This document shows, one piece after another, positions 9,190 through 18,365 of a DNA stretch of 64,000 nt; the stretch's first letter is position 1, and every line of letters begins with the position of its first letter. Below the pieces are notes generated by a model. The model was not told the DNA's origin. It did not search any database and saw only the letters and a program-made list of their open reading frames with translations. Made by a program: the position numbers and the translations under genes. The stretch comes from Acanthosepion pharaonis. Taxonomy: Eukaryota > Mollusca > Cephalopoda > Sepiida > Sepiidae. Location: NCBI GenBank assembly GCA_903632075.3, contig CAHIKZ030000579.1:725001-789000 (forward strand), read 5' to 3'.

Positions 9190-10640
9190 CTATCACCGTG
9201 GTACGAGGAACCGGACCATAACACTCTTGATGCCCGGATGAGTTCGTTATGAACTTTTTGTGGGTCATTGATGGTCATTATTGATCCACACACTCTTGAC
9301 AGCACGTCTGCCGTTGAAATTTTTCTTTCCCCGGTCGATGGAAAACATAAAACGAAAAACAGGAAAACTCTACTCTCCATCTCGCTATCTCGATATTTTT
9401 TTTTTTTTACTTTACATCTTTGGATGGAACATAAAAGAGACTGGTTTTTGGCGAGTGTTTAATTTAAAGACGTGACCCATTAAGAAATGTCGCCATTTTT
9501 TAGCGCTTCGACTATGACATAATCCTCCTTTTCGATCGCTGAATGTCTGCGCTCAAATTTTGACAATGTTCTGGAGAAGAACGCTGCAGGGAGCCCAGAT
9601 TGGCTTAACGCGACATCTATCGCCTGGTTGGAAGTGTCAGTCTCTACTTCTAGGGGAATGTCGGAATTCACTGAAGTGATATCTGAGGTAGCATTAACTC
9701 TTTTTTTACCCCTCAAAAGCTTTAACGACAGGAGAAGGTAAAGGAAATTTGTTAATTTTCGTAAGAGGGTGTATTTGTTCAAAAAAGTAGAGTATCCATA
9801 ATGAGAAAACATACCGATGGATCGTCGCAAGGTGGCTGTGGTGTTGGGAATAGGTAGTTTTAGCAGTGGTTTTAGGTTTTTCAGGGTCCGGCTCCATGAT
9901 TTCATTACCCATAATATATCCAAGTAGTCTGATGGTTGTCGACAAATAAAAACTCCAAAAACAGTTGTAGGTTGCGATTGTGGCCGGTCCAGTCATGGTC
10001 ACACACTGTCCCATTTTCTATGTAGGCTAAGGTTCCTTTTATTTTTTCTTCAATAATTATTTTATCCTGGATCCTCTGAAAAATGAAAACCCCGTTAGTG
10101 ACCCCAAACGGAATCCATCGGAAGTGATAAAGTCATCCACAGGCTTTAAAAGCCGTATAAGGCTTTAAGGATTTATATAAACTTGGTGGTAAGCACTCCT
10201 TGAGTCTAACGTGCTAAATATTCGATATTTGGCGATCTTGTTTATCATACGGGGTATAGGATATGCATCCAAGAGGGTGTACCTATTTATAGTTTGGGAG
10301 AGGTCTATGATATCCCTTTTTTTATTATTATCATATAACGTTATTAATATTTGTGCCCTCCAAGGAGATCTGATTTCTTTGATTATTCCTTTCTTAACAT
10401 TCTTAACGCTATTTCTTCTTGAATAAACGTTTTGTCTTCAAGAGAATATTTTTAGATTTGGTGGCTACTGGTTTACAGTTTTTGGATAAATTTTCGAAAA
10501 GTATTGTACATTTATAGCAGCCAAGCCACAGATGTTCAATACCGGTTTAGGGCCCCCAAAAAGTAGATTAATTACTAGAATTCTGTTTGAGGAACTTATG
10601 GTCTAGTATGACATCGCAGCACAGATTTGGCATCACTAAA
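9190..10640 (-). pseudogene. Reverse transcriptase and RNase H region, broken
   Basis: Reading down the minus strand: NLCCDVILDHKFLKQNSS (protease-RT linker), KGIIKEIRSPW, SAYHQVYIN, PYTAFKACG in part, then IPFGVTNGVFIFQRIQDK, and AYIENGTVCDHDW where the Y-x-D-D/N active-site box should be, with the first Asp replaced by Glu. STTIRLLGYI and PIPNTTATLRRSIGMFSHYG mark the connection. RNase H follows as VETDTSNQAIDVALSQSG and AAFFSRTLSKFERRHSAIEK (about 9660-9500), then ALKKWRHFLMG and ADVLSRV near 9300. At least six frame changes or stops make it inactive. Confidence 0.9.
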
Positions 10641-10713
10641 AATTGGTGTTAGTGTCCTTAGTTTGATTTAACTCTACACCAGCCAAACACTATATCTACT
10701 ATCTAGAAATATA

Positions 10714-10822
10714 TGTCGCTGACGAGTACTCACGATTCCCTTTTGTTTTTCCCTGTCCAGATGTAAGTGTAACAACGATCATACGATCACTGTTCTCAAA
10801 GTTTGGAGCGCCAGCTTATATT
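10714..10822 (-). repeat. 109-bp dispersed repeat, inverted partner of 8089
   Basis: Lies between the protease and RT remnants of the gypsy element, breaking the pol frame right after the protease. Opposite orientation to the 8089-8197 copy. Confidence 0.9.
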
Positions 10823-11067
10823 CCTCTGGCCTGCGAAGATAAAGAATCGTTCGCCATAGCCAATTGACTCTTACTATGTACAATTTTAAATCTATTTCTT
10901 TTTGCAATATCAGCGCTAATAAAACTCTCTGAGATATCTATATCGACGAGAGCATTCATTTCTACCTCGTTTATTTTTACCGTTACAATAGCCTTTGAAA
11001 GATATTTAGGGTTTGCCACACTAGTCGGATTCGAACCAGGTGAAAAAAAAAAGAAGCTCGACGACAA
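10816..11067 (-). pseudogene. Retroviral-type aspartic protease remnant
   Basis: Minus-strand frame following the knuckles. VKINEVEMNALVDIDISESF aligns with the protease core where the family has ALVDTG(A/S)S; the catalytic Asp is kept but the T-G that follow are changed to I-D. The frame ends at 10823 exactly where a 109-bp sequence, found inverted at 8089-8197, begins. Confidence 0.75.
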
Positions 11068-12135
11068 ACCTTAGAAAAATGTCCCCTCTTCCCGCACTTG
11101 TGGCATTTAGTTTCCCTGGATGGGCAACACGACCTGGGGCGTAGTTTGAGACCACAAAAATAAAACTTTCGTCGGGCTGAAGCACTATGTATGCAGCGTC
11201 TTTCAGAGAGAGAAGACATTGAACTGTCGGGGCAGAAATGAGGAAGTATGTCGTAGAGGAATGTCGTTTTTTTTCCTGTTTGGGTTTTTGAACTGGTTGA
11301 CTAGTAGGAGTGTGAGCACTTAGTGCAGCTTCTGCAACACTTGTTTGTAAGTATAAATAAGATTGGTTTTCTGCCATCTCAAAAGTAAGAGCCCGCTCTC
11401 GAGCACTAGCTACATCAAGTTGTTTATTTTCAAGCAATCTTTGAAGGTATAGTTCGATTCTAATCTATTTAAAAAGGAGTCTCTGATAAATTCGTTCTTT
11501 GCCTGATCTGCTTTCGTCTCTTGAAAGTCTTTAATAAAGACATTTTTTTATGTTTAACATTCTTTTTATAGATACAAGTATTTAAGTAAATTCTCTGTTT
11601 AAAATAAACAGTATTAAGTAACATTTACCGGCCTGAATGTCCGAGAAATTTTCAAAGAAAATATTCGTCCTTTGACAGGATTCGAACTTGCATCCTATAC
11701 GGAACCGTCATTTACGCTGACGTGCCTTAACCGACTCGGCCACAAAGGAGCGTTGGGTAGGCAAGGTCGAATTTACCGCTTATAAAGTCTTTAATCTTAA
11801 GTTTTTTAAGCGCTATTTTAACTACTCTCAAGTGGATTGGCGGGTAGTTACTAATACACGCCGGGCAAGGATTATGTTTCGTCTCTTCACAAAAAATTCC
11901 ATCCAAAACTTCCATGACACTCTGTTTTGCAGTGAGAAATATTGGTATATACAGATATGGAAACGTGCTGCATTGGCAAGTGAAGTCTATCCGTATCAGT
12001 AATAGGATTGGATGAACTGTTTTCCAGTGCAAGCAAGAATCCTTCGAATAATCGTTTCTAATATTGCCAGACGTCAGTAGAAGACGGGACTGCAGAGTTC
12101 AAATTGAGGCGTTTTGGTTTAAGGTATTTGTCCAT
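10983..12135 (-). pseudogene. gag of the Ty3/gypsy element, broken
   Basis: From the ATG at 12135 the minus strand reads KPKRLNLNS, then a Trp/Lys-rich WQYxKRLFEGFLLAL segment and VSISVYTNIS in shifting frames, as expected of the capsid region of this gypsy class. The SINE at 11536-11783 splits it. Downstream, LLENKQLDVASARERALTFE and then FYFCGLKLRPRSCCPSR plus CHKCGKRGHFSKVC give two zinc-binding knuckles; the second is a clean CX2CX4HX4C. Stops and frameshifts are frequent, so it is inactive. Confidence 0.8.
11524..11795 (-). mobile_element. tRNA-derived SINE (family S2) with 12-bp target duplication
   Basis: The SINE body is 11536-11783 (248 bp). AAAGTCTTTAAT occurs at 11524-11535 and 11784-11795, a perfect 12-bp target duplication. 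On the minus strand the head reads TGGCCGAGTCGGTTAAGGC (A box, Leu/Ser-tRNA-like) and GTTCGAATCC (B box), then a roughly 150-bp body with CGGCCGG-free AT-rich tail containing AAACATAAAAAAATG. It splits the gypsy gag, so it is younger than that element. Other copies: 32.0, 33.0-34.2, 40.1-40.9 and 45.0 kb. Confidence 0.92.
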
Positions 12136-12152
12136 AATTTCGTTCAATAGAT

Positions 12153-12293
12153 TGTAAGGAAAACTCGGAGTCTAGTTCGGCTTAATGCGCTTTTATTGGA
12201 CGTAAATGAAGAGTCTTTCTGTTTTGGTTCTGACGGTGTGAGTTTTTTATACAAATTATAAGACAAGGGAGGTAATTGGGTGATCTTACCACA
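12153..12293 (-). repeat. 5' LTR of the Ty3/gypsy element
   Basis: 141 bp, TGTAAGG at one end and TTACCACA at the other, followed directly by the AGACT duplication. Only about 17 bases separate the LTR from a gag ATG at 12135, and no TGG-type primer binding site is evident next to it (see finding). Confidence 0.85.
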
Positions 12294-12298
12294 AGACT

Positions 12299-12545
12299 CA
12301 AAAATAAACGCACAATATTTACCTATCCCGAAACCAAATAAATGCTTATAGACTCAACGTTAAACAATCAATATTTGCCTATCCCTGAACCAAATAAATG
12401 TTTATAGACTCAAATATAAAGTGGTTAATATTTAACTATTATTCGATATTATCGAATCACATACAAACGACCAACAAAAACGAACAGTATTTACCTATTC
12501 CTGAACCAAGTAAGAGTTTATAGACTGAAATATAATTTAAATAAA
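12299..12545. repeat. 56-bp satellite array (right part)
   Basis: Continues the 5860-6757 satellite in the same orientation: CAATATTTACCTATCCC, AAACCAAATAAATGCTTATA and GACTCAA words. About four diverged units. Together with the left part it defines the gypsy insertion site. Confidence 0.88.
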
Positions 12546-12648
12546 ATACTTAATTCGGCATTAAATAAGCAAGCATTTCGTACAATCAAACAACACACCC
12601 TAGTATAATGTATAAAACACAGGAAGAAAGGTTAAGCAATAGAAAACT

Positions 12649-12936
12649 TTAAATCAGATTTTCCAACCCGATTCTAAAAGGAAGTTTGACTGTAGGGGCC
12701 TTTGTGTAGCTGTCTGACGTCAAAGGCTGCTCCTTTGATAGTTTCAGGATAGCTAGGGCATGTCTCATGGTTGTGACACATAGTTCTTTGAGGATTTCCC
12801 GGTCTATCATAGAGAGGCTATCCTTGGTAATGCTTTCTTTCACAAAAGTTTCAGCATAGGTCCTGGCAGAGTCGGCGGGAATGCCAATTTTGATAAGTAG
12901 CTCTTGCTAATCATCGGATCCTGTTCGCAGCGCCAT
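12649..12936 (-). pseudogene. SAM-domain retrotransposon gag-like fragment
   Basis: From an ATG at 12936 the minus strand reads MALRTGSDD, a TAG, then QELLIKIGIPADSARTYAET, followed by DREILKELCVTTMRHALAIL and KLSKE. This is the helix pattern of a SAM domain (short helices around a KELGI-type turn). In many invertebrate genomes single SAM domains of this kind begin gag-like ORFs of LTR elements. The TAG sits where a Trp is usual, a one-base change. The frame ends at 12649 with no further gag visible. Confidence 0.6.
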
Positions 12937-13385
12937 GTAGAATATTGGTTAGCTTGCCAGTAGTCTAACATACAAGTAGCCAAGTGTAGCCAAAGCTAAA
13001 CTGACTTGAGTCATTCTGCGGAGAAATATATGGGCGAATAAAGACCACTCATGCAAATGTATTGGGCAGGTCCATTCTAGCAAAATGAACCAACCTAACT
13101 GGTGTATTAGGCACTCTCCTATAAAATGAGGTAAAATCAGCTGGCTTGCTTTACAAGGAAACAGAAGAAGGCAGCCATGTTGGCAGGTAAGTCACTTGAC
13201 GTCTACAGAAGTGAAATGGAGAATGAATCTTTAACATTAATTAAATTATGTTGAAGGAATAAACGAAAAACACGGCATATGGAGGATTGTGTAAGGAAAG
13301 CGCCCAGTACGATAAAGAAAAATTAATGGAACAGAGTCATAGACCGGGAACAAGAATAAATGGTAGGAAGTTAGACACTGTAGAT
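12937..13385. other. Unassigned sequence
   Basis: Could be the 5' leader of the SAM-domain element read on the minus strand, but no LTR edges were recognised. No coding frame, no repeats with other parts of the window. Confidence 0.35.
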
Positions 13386-13858
13386 CATTGTTTCTCAACT
13401 TATTTTTTTTTTAACCTTTGGGGAAACCTTGAAATAGTTTTCATGTCTCAGTGTATCCCTGCATAAAAATGATTATATACTATTATTAATGTATGTCTCT
13501 TTTATATTTTTATCGTAGTTCACGTGGTAAACAATTGAGTTATTCAATGATATACGAATCCGCCACTTACAGGAGTCCCTGACCACTAACCACTGAAGGC
13601 AGTTTCACGCTGACGGCATATAGGCATCGCTAAATACATTACCTATGGTTATTATTAAGATTATTATAATTTTAAATATTATAAAAGGTTGAAGCCTTCA
13701 TTATAAAAACCAAGGATTTTCCAACAATATGCCGTAAGAATAGGAAATTAAACAAAAATTACAAATGCGTTAGCCTATTTATCACTGTTTCTTGCGGAAC
13801 CCCTAGTGACATTTTGCGGAATCCTAAGGTACCAGGGAACATCAGTTGAGATGCACTG
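13386..13858. mobile_element. hAT-type MITE
   Basis: Left end CATTGTTTCTCAACTTATTT; right end reverse-complemented CAGTGCATCTCAACTGATG. The shared CA-TG-TCTCAACT pattern with GGAACCCC / GGGGAAACC subterminal words is typical of hAT (Charlie-like) termini. 473 bp, no transposase. Flanks TGTAGAT and TTTAGAT are only an approximate 8-bp duplication, so the exact ends may be off by a base or two. Confidence 0.7.
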
Positions 13859-13981
13859 TTTAGATTATTAATTAATTATACAGAAATGAATTATTAATTA
13901 ACTAATTAATTACAGCAAATTACTACTTGCTCTTCGAAAATTCATAACCGAATGATTTTTGTTCAATTTTCATAACTAATT

Positions 13982-14764
13982 TCTATCTATAAAAGGCAGG
14001 ATGTGTGTGTGTGTGTGTGTGTGTAACGAATGCACGGCCGCAATTTTCGACGGATTTGCACCAAAATTTACATGCACATGCTCCAAGTTAGCGAGAAGGC
14101 CAAGAACGACTTTGCATTTCCCAACTCCCATCGATAGTGAAAATAATCGATTTTTTCATGCCTCTACGGCAGTCTTCATGTAGTTTGCGGCCATTTTGTA
14201 CTGGCCACATTAAGAGCCAATAGCTGGCTGCCACGAATAGGCAGGAAGATTCTATTGGCCAGCGTGAGAGCCAACAGTTGACTGACACGAATGTTAACTA
14301 GCATGCTAGCATGCAAAAAAAAAAAATCAATAGCTGCATTCGTCAAAAGTGGGAAAAATTTAAATCTGCATGGCACTTTACTCCAATTGACTCATTCGCT
14401 TGCTTAAACTCAACGTTGATTCTGATTCAGCAGAACTTGGTTGGGTGTGAAAAAGTATTTGTTGTTAACATTCTTTTTTCATTCATTTTTTCCAGTTACG
14501 AGTCCTTTTTTTAAAGCTGCTCATTTTGTGTTCATTTTGTTTAGTTCTTTTTTCGTAACAGATTTAATGTTTAGTATAGAGCTTAGAAAAAATTCGCAGT
14601 GTGAGATAGGCAAGAAGTAAGGCATGTAGCAACATCAGCACGGCGAAAGGCACTCCTTTAAAGGCAAGGAAGGGCAAAAATATTTTAGGTCAAGTGATAG
14701 CGATTGCTGTATGGGTTGTACGATTTTTGAATCAAGCACGGGCAACGCCGGACCATACTGCTAG
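13982..14764 (+). mobile_element. Non-autonomous Helitron, copy 1
   Basis: Starts TCTATCTATAAAAGGCAGG and (TG)n, ends CACGGGCAACGCCGGACCAT then ACTGCTAG, with T following. The 5' TC, 3' CTAG, and a GC hairpin just before the 3' end (CCGG-type around GCAACG) are Helitron features, and no target duplication is seen. Related copies: 45280-46097 (minus), 58446-58880 (3'-truncated) and, with shared ends only, 61229-61922. No Rep/helicase coding. Confidence 0.8.
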
Positions 14765-15149
14765 TGAAGACATAATTTATCTCTAGAAAAATTTCAAGGG
14801 TATAAATGCAGTCCATATTGTTTTAAATTCTAGAAGGTCGGTTTTTTTTTCTGATATCAAAATGAGGAGTATTTCTGGTCAGTCCTAAATGGGGTTGAGT
14901 CACCATTAAAGGATCACTCGTTTAGAACGACCTTCGCCAGTAGAAAGTTATTTTCTTGCGATACAGGAAAAAACGATAGGAAAACTGAGGCTTTTTTTAA
15001 AGCACACTGGAACAAGAAATATCATATTTATGATCATAATGATATCTGGGACAGCAATAGATATATAGAAGGATGTACAATTATGTTTTATAAAGGAAGC
15101 AAAAATATTTGATAAATTAGACACAAAAATCTATTTGAAATCTTAGGAA
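14765..15149 (+). other. Probable 5' part of LINE-A copy, unreadable
   Basis: Directly precedes a recognisable RT segment in the same orientation but no motif can be read here. It may be the decayed upstream RT/endonuclease region. Confidence 0.3.
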
Positions 15150-15534
15150 AACGCGATCTATCTAGCGGGGTATGTTAGAATAATCCAGGACTTATGTTTA
15201 GAGGAAATTGCCTGCATACGGATAGATAATGCATCAAATAGGTGCACAGAAACAGAAAGCATTCTCCCCAGATTTATTCAGCCACTAAAGCGAGGCCATA
15301 CTAAAGGAGTTGCAAACCGTTCTTGGATTTGACATCTGTAGTGGTTTCACAGTGGAGGCTTGTATTTGTACTAAGTCGGTCCTAAAATAGGTTCGACGTA
15401 CAAAACATTAGGAACTTGATATAATAGGTAATGACGCAGCAATCTAGTTGTGGTGGCTGATACTTTAATATTCGACTAACGGTCGTCCGACATCGACTGA
15501 CTAACCAACCGACTCCGTTACTATCTTTAGTCAC

Positions 15535-15725
15535 CCCCCTACGTGGGCATCATGTGGCACAAGGCCGGTTTAACGTGGGATCTTCTAGTCCGTGGGCTCG
15601 TCCAAAAATATGCCCATTGAACCCGTATAAACGGGTTCAGGGTCGGTTTACCTCCCCGAAAGAGAATCCGTCCTTCGGCGTAGGCTCGTTCGGGTTCCTC
15701 CCCGCCTGAAGTCAAAGAGTTCAAC
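15535..15725 (-). repeat. Four-hairpin module, copy M3
   Basis: H2 is the perfect palindrome GAACCCGT-ATAA-ACGGGTTC (15619-15638). H1 CCCGAAAGAG/CTCGTTCGGG has one mismatch. The tail TTAACGTGGGATC and GTGGCACAAGGCC is conserved. Minus strand is the sense orientation by comparison with M1/M2. Confidence 0.85.
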
Positions 15726-15774
15726 CGATCAGCCAGTCGACTGACTGACCCACTGAGCGACTCAGCGACGATAT

Positions 15775-16050
15775 TCAGTCACCACCCCCACGAGGGCGTC
15801 ATTTGGCACAAGGCCTTTTTAACGTGGGATCTCCGAGCCCGTGGGATCTCCGAGCCCGTGGAATCTCCGAGCCCGTGGGATCTCCGAGCCCGTGGGATCT
15901 CCGAGCCCGTGTGTTCGGCTAAAAATATGCCCGTTGAACCCGTATAAATGGGCTCAGGGTCGGTTTACCTCCCCGAAAGAGAATCTGCCTTTCAGCGTAG
16001 CCTCTTTCGGGTTCCTCCCCGCCCGAAGGCAGAGAGTTCAACCGATCAGC
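15775..16050 (-). repeat. Four-hairpin module, copy M4, with a 17-bp expansion at H3
   Basis: H1 is CCCGAAAGAG/CTCTTTCGGG with ten Watson-Crick pairs. Between 15825 and 15912 the word TCCGAGCCCGTGGGATC is repeated about five times, so one arm of H3 has been amplified. The rest of the module keeps the usual order. Confidence 0.85.
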
Positions 16051-16334
16051 CAGTCGACTGACTGACCCACTGAGCGACTGACTTGTTACTCTTACTACTC
16101 CTACTTATTATAGGTGGGAGAGTCTATTAACTATAGAATAGGTGTGTTCCATTATAACAACATCAATGGGCGTAATCTTAATTAAATAAGATACACAGAC
16201 GAAAGTGCTGACACAGAAAGAAAAACACATAATCTCTTAGACACGGTACTGAAGGATAGTGAGAAGGGACTAACCTGTAAGAAAACAGAAAATATGGTTC
16301 CCAGCAGAAGAAGTCCAAGATGCGAACATGCGCA

Positions 16335-16437
16335 GAAAGAGTGTCGAAGAAACAAAGTGTTGAAAGGGTAAATGGTGAAGGGACAAAATGGCGAACGGAC
16401 AAAATGTTGAACGGACGAAGTGTCGAACGGACCATTA
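16335..16437 (-). repeat. 15-bp minisatellite, left inverted arm
   Basis: About six units of GAACGGACAAAATGT / GAAGTGTC type. Reverse-complemented they match the units of 17165-17785 (TTCGACACTTTGTCC). Confidence 0.8.
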
Positions 16438-16639
16438 AAAAAACGTCGTTTTTCGCATTTCCAATCGATTCATTTTGCCGACGACGTCTGCGTTGTCTTC
16501 ATGTAAGACTTTATTTCCTCCTATTCGCGTCTGGATAATTTCCATTATGAACGGCATGGAAAAATATAGATCAGAATGAAAGGCATGGAAAAATATAGTT
16601 CAGAATTATGGCGTTTAAAACTTGAAGGAGTCACTGAAA

Positions 16640-16925
16640 TTATTATACACACTGAATTGTGAGCTAGGTGCCTAATGGACCACTGTGTGAATCAAAACTT
16701 AAAGAGTTAAGTTAAAGGAAAATAACTGAGACATCCCGATGAGGCATGGCACGTGGAACAAGAACAATCTACCCGGTGGAGGAAATATAGGGTTCGGTTA
16801 GATATTCCTATCACCTGTAGAAGGCCGGATCGTATAATGCCCGAAACGTTGTGAATATGGCAATGAAGACGAACATAACAGCGTGAATAATGTAAATAAT
16901 GCAAGTAAATAAAGCGGAATAAACA
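16640..16925 (+). mobile_element. Family R SINE, copy 2
   Basis: Body words GGCATGGCACGTGGAAC, CTACCCGGTGGAGGAAATA, CTGTAGAAGGCCGGATCG and CCCGAAACGTTGTGAATATG match the family. The tRNA-like head is degraded (GCACCTA-like remnants at 16660-16690). In the hammerhead-like core the first A is a T (CTGTAGA), a position where N is allowed, and stem II is damaged. Confidence 0.75.
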
Positions 16926-17164
16926 ACAGGCCAAATCGGCCGTGTAAACAATTATTATGGAGTCTTAATCACTTTGAAGGCAATTGTTTATTAAATGATT
17001 TCAAAGCTAAACAATAATTTTTTTTTTACAATTGCTTAACTGATTATTTGAACCGAGTTTTTAAAATAATGACAATATGTTCGTTTTTATGTGGATTAAC
17101 AATTTGGCCTTTTAAACATGATGTCCACTCATCATTTAATCAGTTCAATTATTTTTCCGATAGG
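16926..17164. other. AT-rich spacer within the insertion
   Basis: No motif recognised; lies between the SINE copy and the 15-bp array. Confidence 0.4.
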
Positions 17165-17785
17165 CAATTTGTCCTTTCGACACTTTATCCTTCGACACTT
17201 TGTTCATTCGACACTTTGTCCTTCGACACTTTGTCCTTAGACACTTTGTCCATTCGACACGTTGTCGTTCGTCACTTTGCCCATTCGACACTTTGTCGTC
17301 CAACACTTTGCCCATTCGACAGTTTGTCCTCCAACACTTTGTCGTTCGTCACTTTGTCCATTCGACACTTTGTCCTTCGACACTTTGTCCTTAGACACTT
17401 TGTCCATTCGACACTTTGTCCTCCAACACTTTGTCCATTCGACAGTTTGTTTTCCAACACTTTGTCGTTCGTCACTTTGTCCATTCGACACTTTGTCCTT
17501 AGACACTGGGTCCTTCGACGCTTTGTCCATTCGACACTTTGCCAATTCGACACTTTGTCCATCGATACTTTGTCCATTCGACACTTTGTCCATTCGACAC
17601 TTTGTCCTTCGACACTTTGTCCATTCGACACTTTGTCCATTCGACATTTTGTCCTTAGACATTTTTTCATTCGACACTTTGGCCTTCGACACTTTGTCCA
17701 TTCGCGCTTTGTCCATCGACATCACTTTGTCCTTCGACACTTTGTCCATTCTACACTTTGTCCATTCGACACTTTGTCTGAACTA
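17165..17785. repeat. 15/16-bp minisatellite TTCGACACTTTGTCC
   Basis: About 40 units, alternating 15-bp (TTCGACACTTTGTCC) and 16-bp (with CA) forms; TTAGACACTTTGTCC and CCAACACTTTG variants recur in blocks, which implies unequal exchange. Several frames stay open across it on both strands (up to 268 codons), all reading HFVLRHFVHSTLCP-like or DKVSNGQSV-like repeats. Confidence 0.92.
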
Positions 17786-18365
17786 CTACCTGTGCGAACT
17801 ACGAATTGGAGATGTCAAGAAGAAACAAGCTTTAATATATGGGAAGTACTTTAACAGGGGACAGAAAATACGACACCGAAATCCGAACGCGCATTGGAAT
17901 GGCGAAAGGTGCATTCGAAAAGCTAAGTAAAGTATAAAGAGACTGGAAAATTTTTGTTAGAAACAAAGAAAAGATATCTAAACTGTTATGCAATATCATT
18001 CCTCTCGCATGGCAGGGGATACTGGACAAATTTCTAACAGATGAACAGAAAACTGGTGCTAACAGAAATGTGCTTCTACAGAAGGACGCTGAGAATTCCA
18101 TAGACGGTGCGCGTAAGCAACGAAGAAATCTTAAGGTAAATATCAAGAAAAATGACACGTGCTCAGGATCAAAAAGAGGCAGCTGACAAGTCTTGGACAT
18201 ATAATGAGAAAGGAGTTCTTGGAGAATTTGACACTGTCGAGAGCAATGGGTGGAGCGGAAGGCAGCGGGCCGTTTTTTGGTGAATGGATGGCGGACACAT
18301 GCGCTCGGAGGTTTGGCAAAGTGACAAACGTTGCTAAGAGCTACAAAGCTTGTGGAGAGCCATGA

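Larger units (their letters stand above)
7805..9200 (+). mobile_element. LTR-like block with hairpin modules, nested in the gypsy integrase
   Basis: Plus-strand block replacing the middle of the integrase. It contains a partial module (7905-7975), two complete tandem copies of the four-hairpin module (8515-8700 and 8753-8945), a T-rich 3' region and, at about 9199, GGTACGAGGAACCGG, which resembles the start of a retroelement leader. The 56060-56496 copy has the same layout and ends in a clearer primer-site-like TTGGCGACGAGG. No internal coding region or clean TG/CA ends were found, so this may be a solo or rearranged LTR. Confidence 0.55.
6763..12293 (-). mobile_element. Ty3/gypsy LTR retrotransposon inserted in the satellite
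   Basis: A complete but inactivated minus-strand element of 5531 bp. Two related LTRs (6763-6900 and 12153-12293) begin TGTAA and end CCACA in plus orientation. Both flanks carry AGACT (6758-6762 and 12294-12298), a 5-bp target duplication that is part of the satellite unit. Between the LTRs, minus-strand remnants appear in the canonical order gag, CCHC knuckles, protease, reverse transcriptase, RNase H, integrase and C-terminal tail. All frames are broken by stops and shifts. A SINE (11536-11783) and an LTR-like hairpin block (about 7805-9200) interrupt it, and (GA)n lies near the integrase tail. Confidence 0.9.
15464..16189 (-). mobile_element. Insertion carrying a dimer of the four-hairpin module
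   Basis: The LINE reads up to GATAC (15459-15463) and GATAC recurs at 16190-16194, a 5-bp duplication as LTR elements make. The insertion is about 726 bp, contains modules M3 and M4 in tandem on the minus strand, and has no coding capacity. Its edges (TTTAATATTC and TTAATTAAATAA) do not show TG/CA, so a solo-LTR reading is not certain. Confidence 0.65.
16328..17792. mobile_element. Insertion with inverted terminal 15-bp repeat arrays
   Basis: Inserted in LINE-A, with TGCGAAC at 16321-16327 and 17793-17799 (7-8-bp duplication). Near the left end stands CAGAAAGAGTGTCGAAG followed by GAACGGAC-type units to 16437; near the right end the reverse complement reads CAGACAAAGTGTCGAATGG and a long array of the same units. 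Thus both termini carry the same short tandem repeat in inverted orientation. The interior holds a family R SINE copy (16640-16925) and AT-rich sequence. No transposase. Confidence 0.7.
15150..18365 (+). pseudogene. LINE-A non-LTR retrotransposon copy split by two insertions
   Basis: Plus-strand pieces appear in the order expected of one RT. 15220-15350: CIRIDNASNRC, FSPDLFSH, SEAILKELQTVLGFDI. 15430-15463: decayed YADD box and VVVADT. Insertion 15464-16189. 16190-16327: DTERKTHNLLDTVLKD, CKKTENMV, SPRCE. Insertion 16328-17792. 17793-18000: CELRIGDVKKK, RIGMAKGAFEKLSKV. 18150-18365: QLTSLGHIMRKEFLENLTLS. The two insertions each interrupt a continuous reading of the LINE. Frames are broken throughout. 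Apurinic endonuclease is not visible. Confidence 0.85.

Noticed and set aside
9199..9240. Primer binding site after the LTR-like block
   Set aside because: GGTACGAGGAACCGG resembles such a site, but on the other strand the same bases read HPGIKSVMVRFLVPR, the expected integrase continuation of the gypsy element, so the border is ambiguous.
11690..11755. tRNA-Leu/Ser gene on the minus strand
   Set aside because: A and B boxes are good but the acceptor and anticodon stems do not close, and the unit is a SINE with a target duplication and many copies.
17048..17854. 268-codon open frame
   Set aside because: It is the translation of the 15/16-bp minisatellite; overlapping frames of 170-222 codons are open on both strands, as expected of a stop-free unit.
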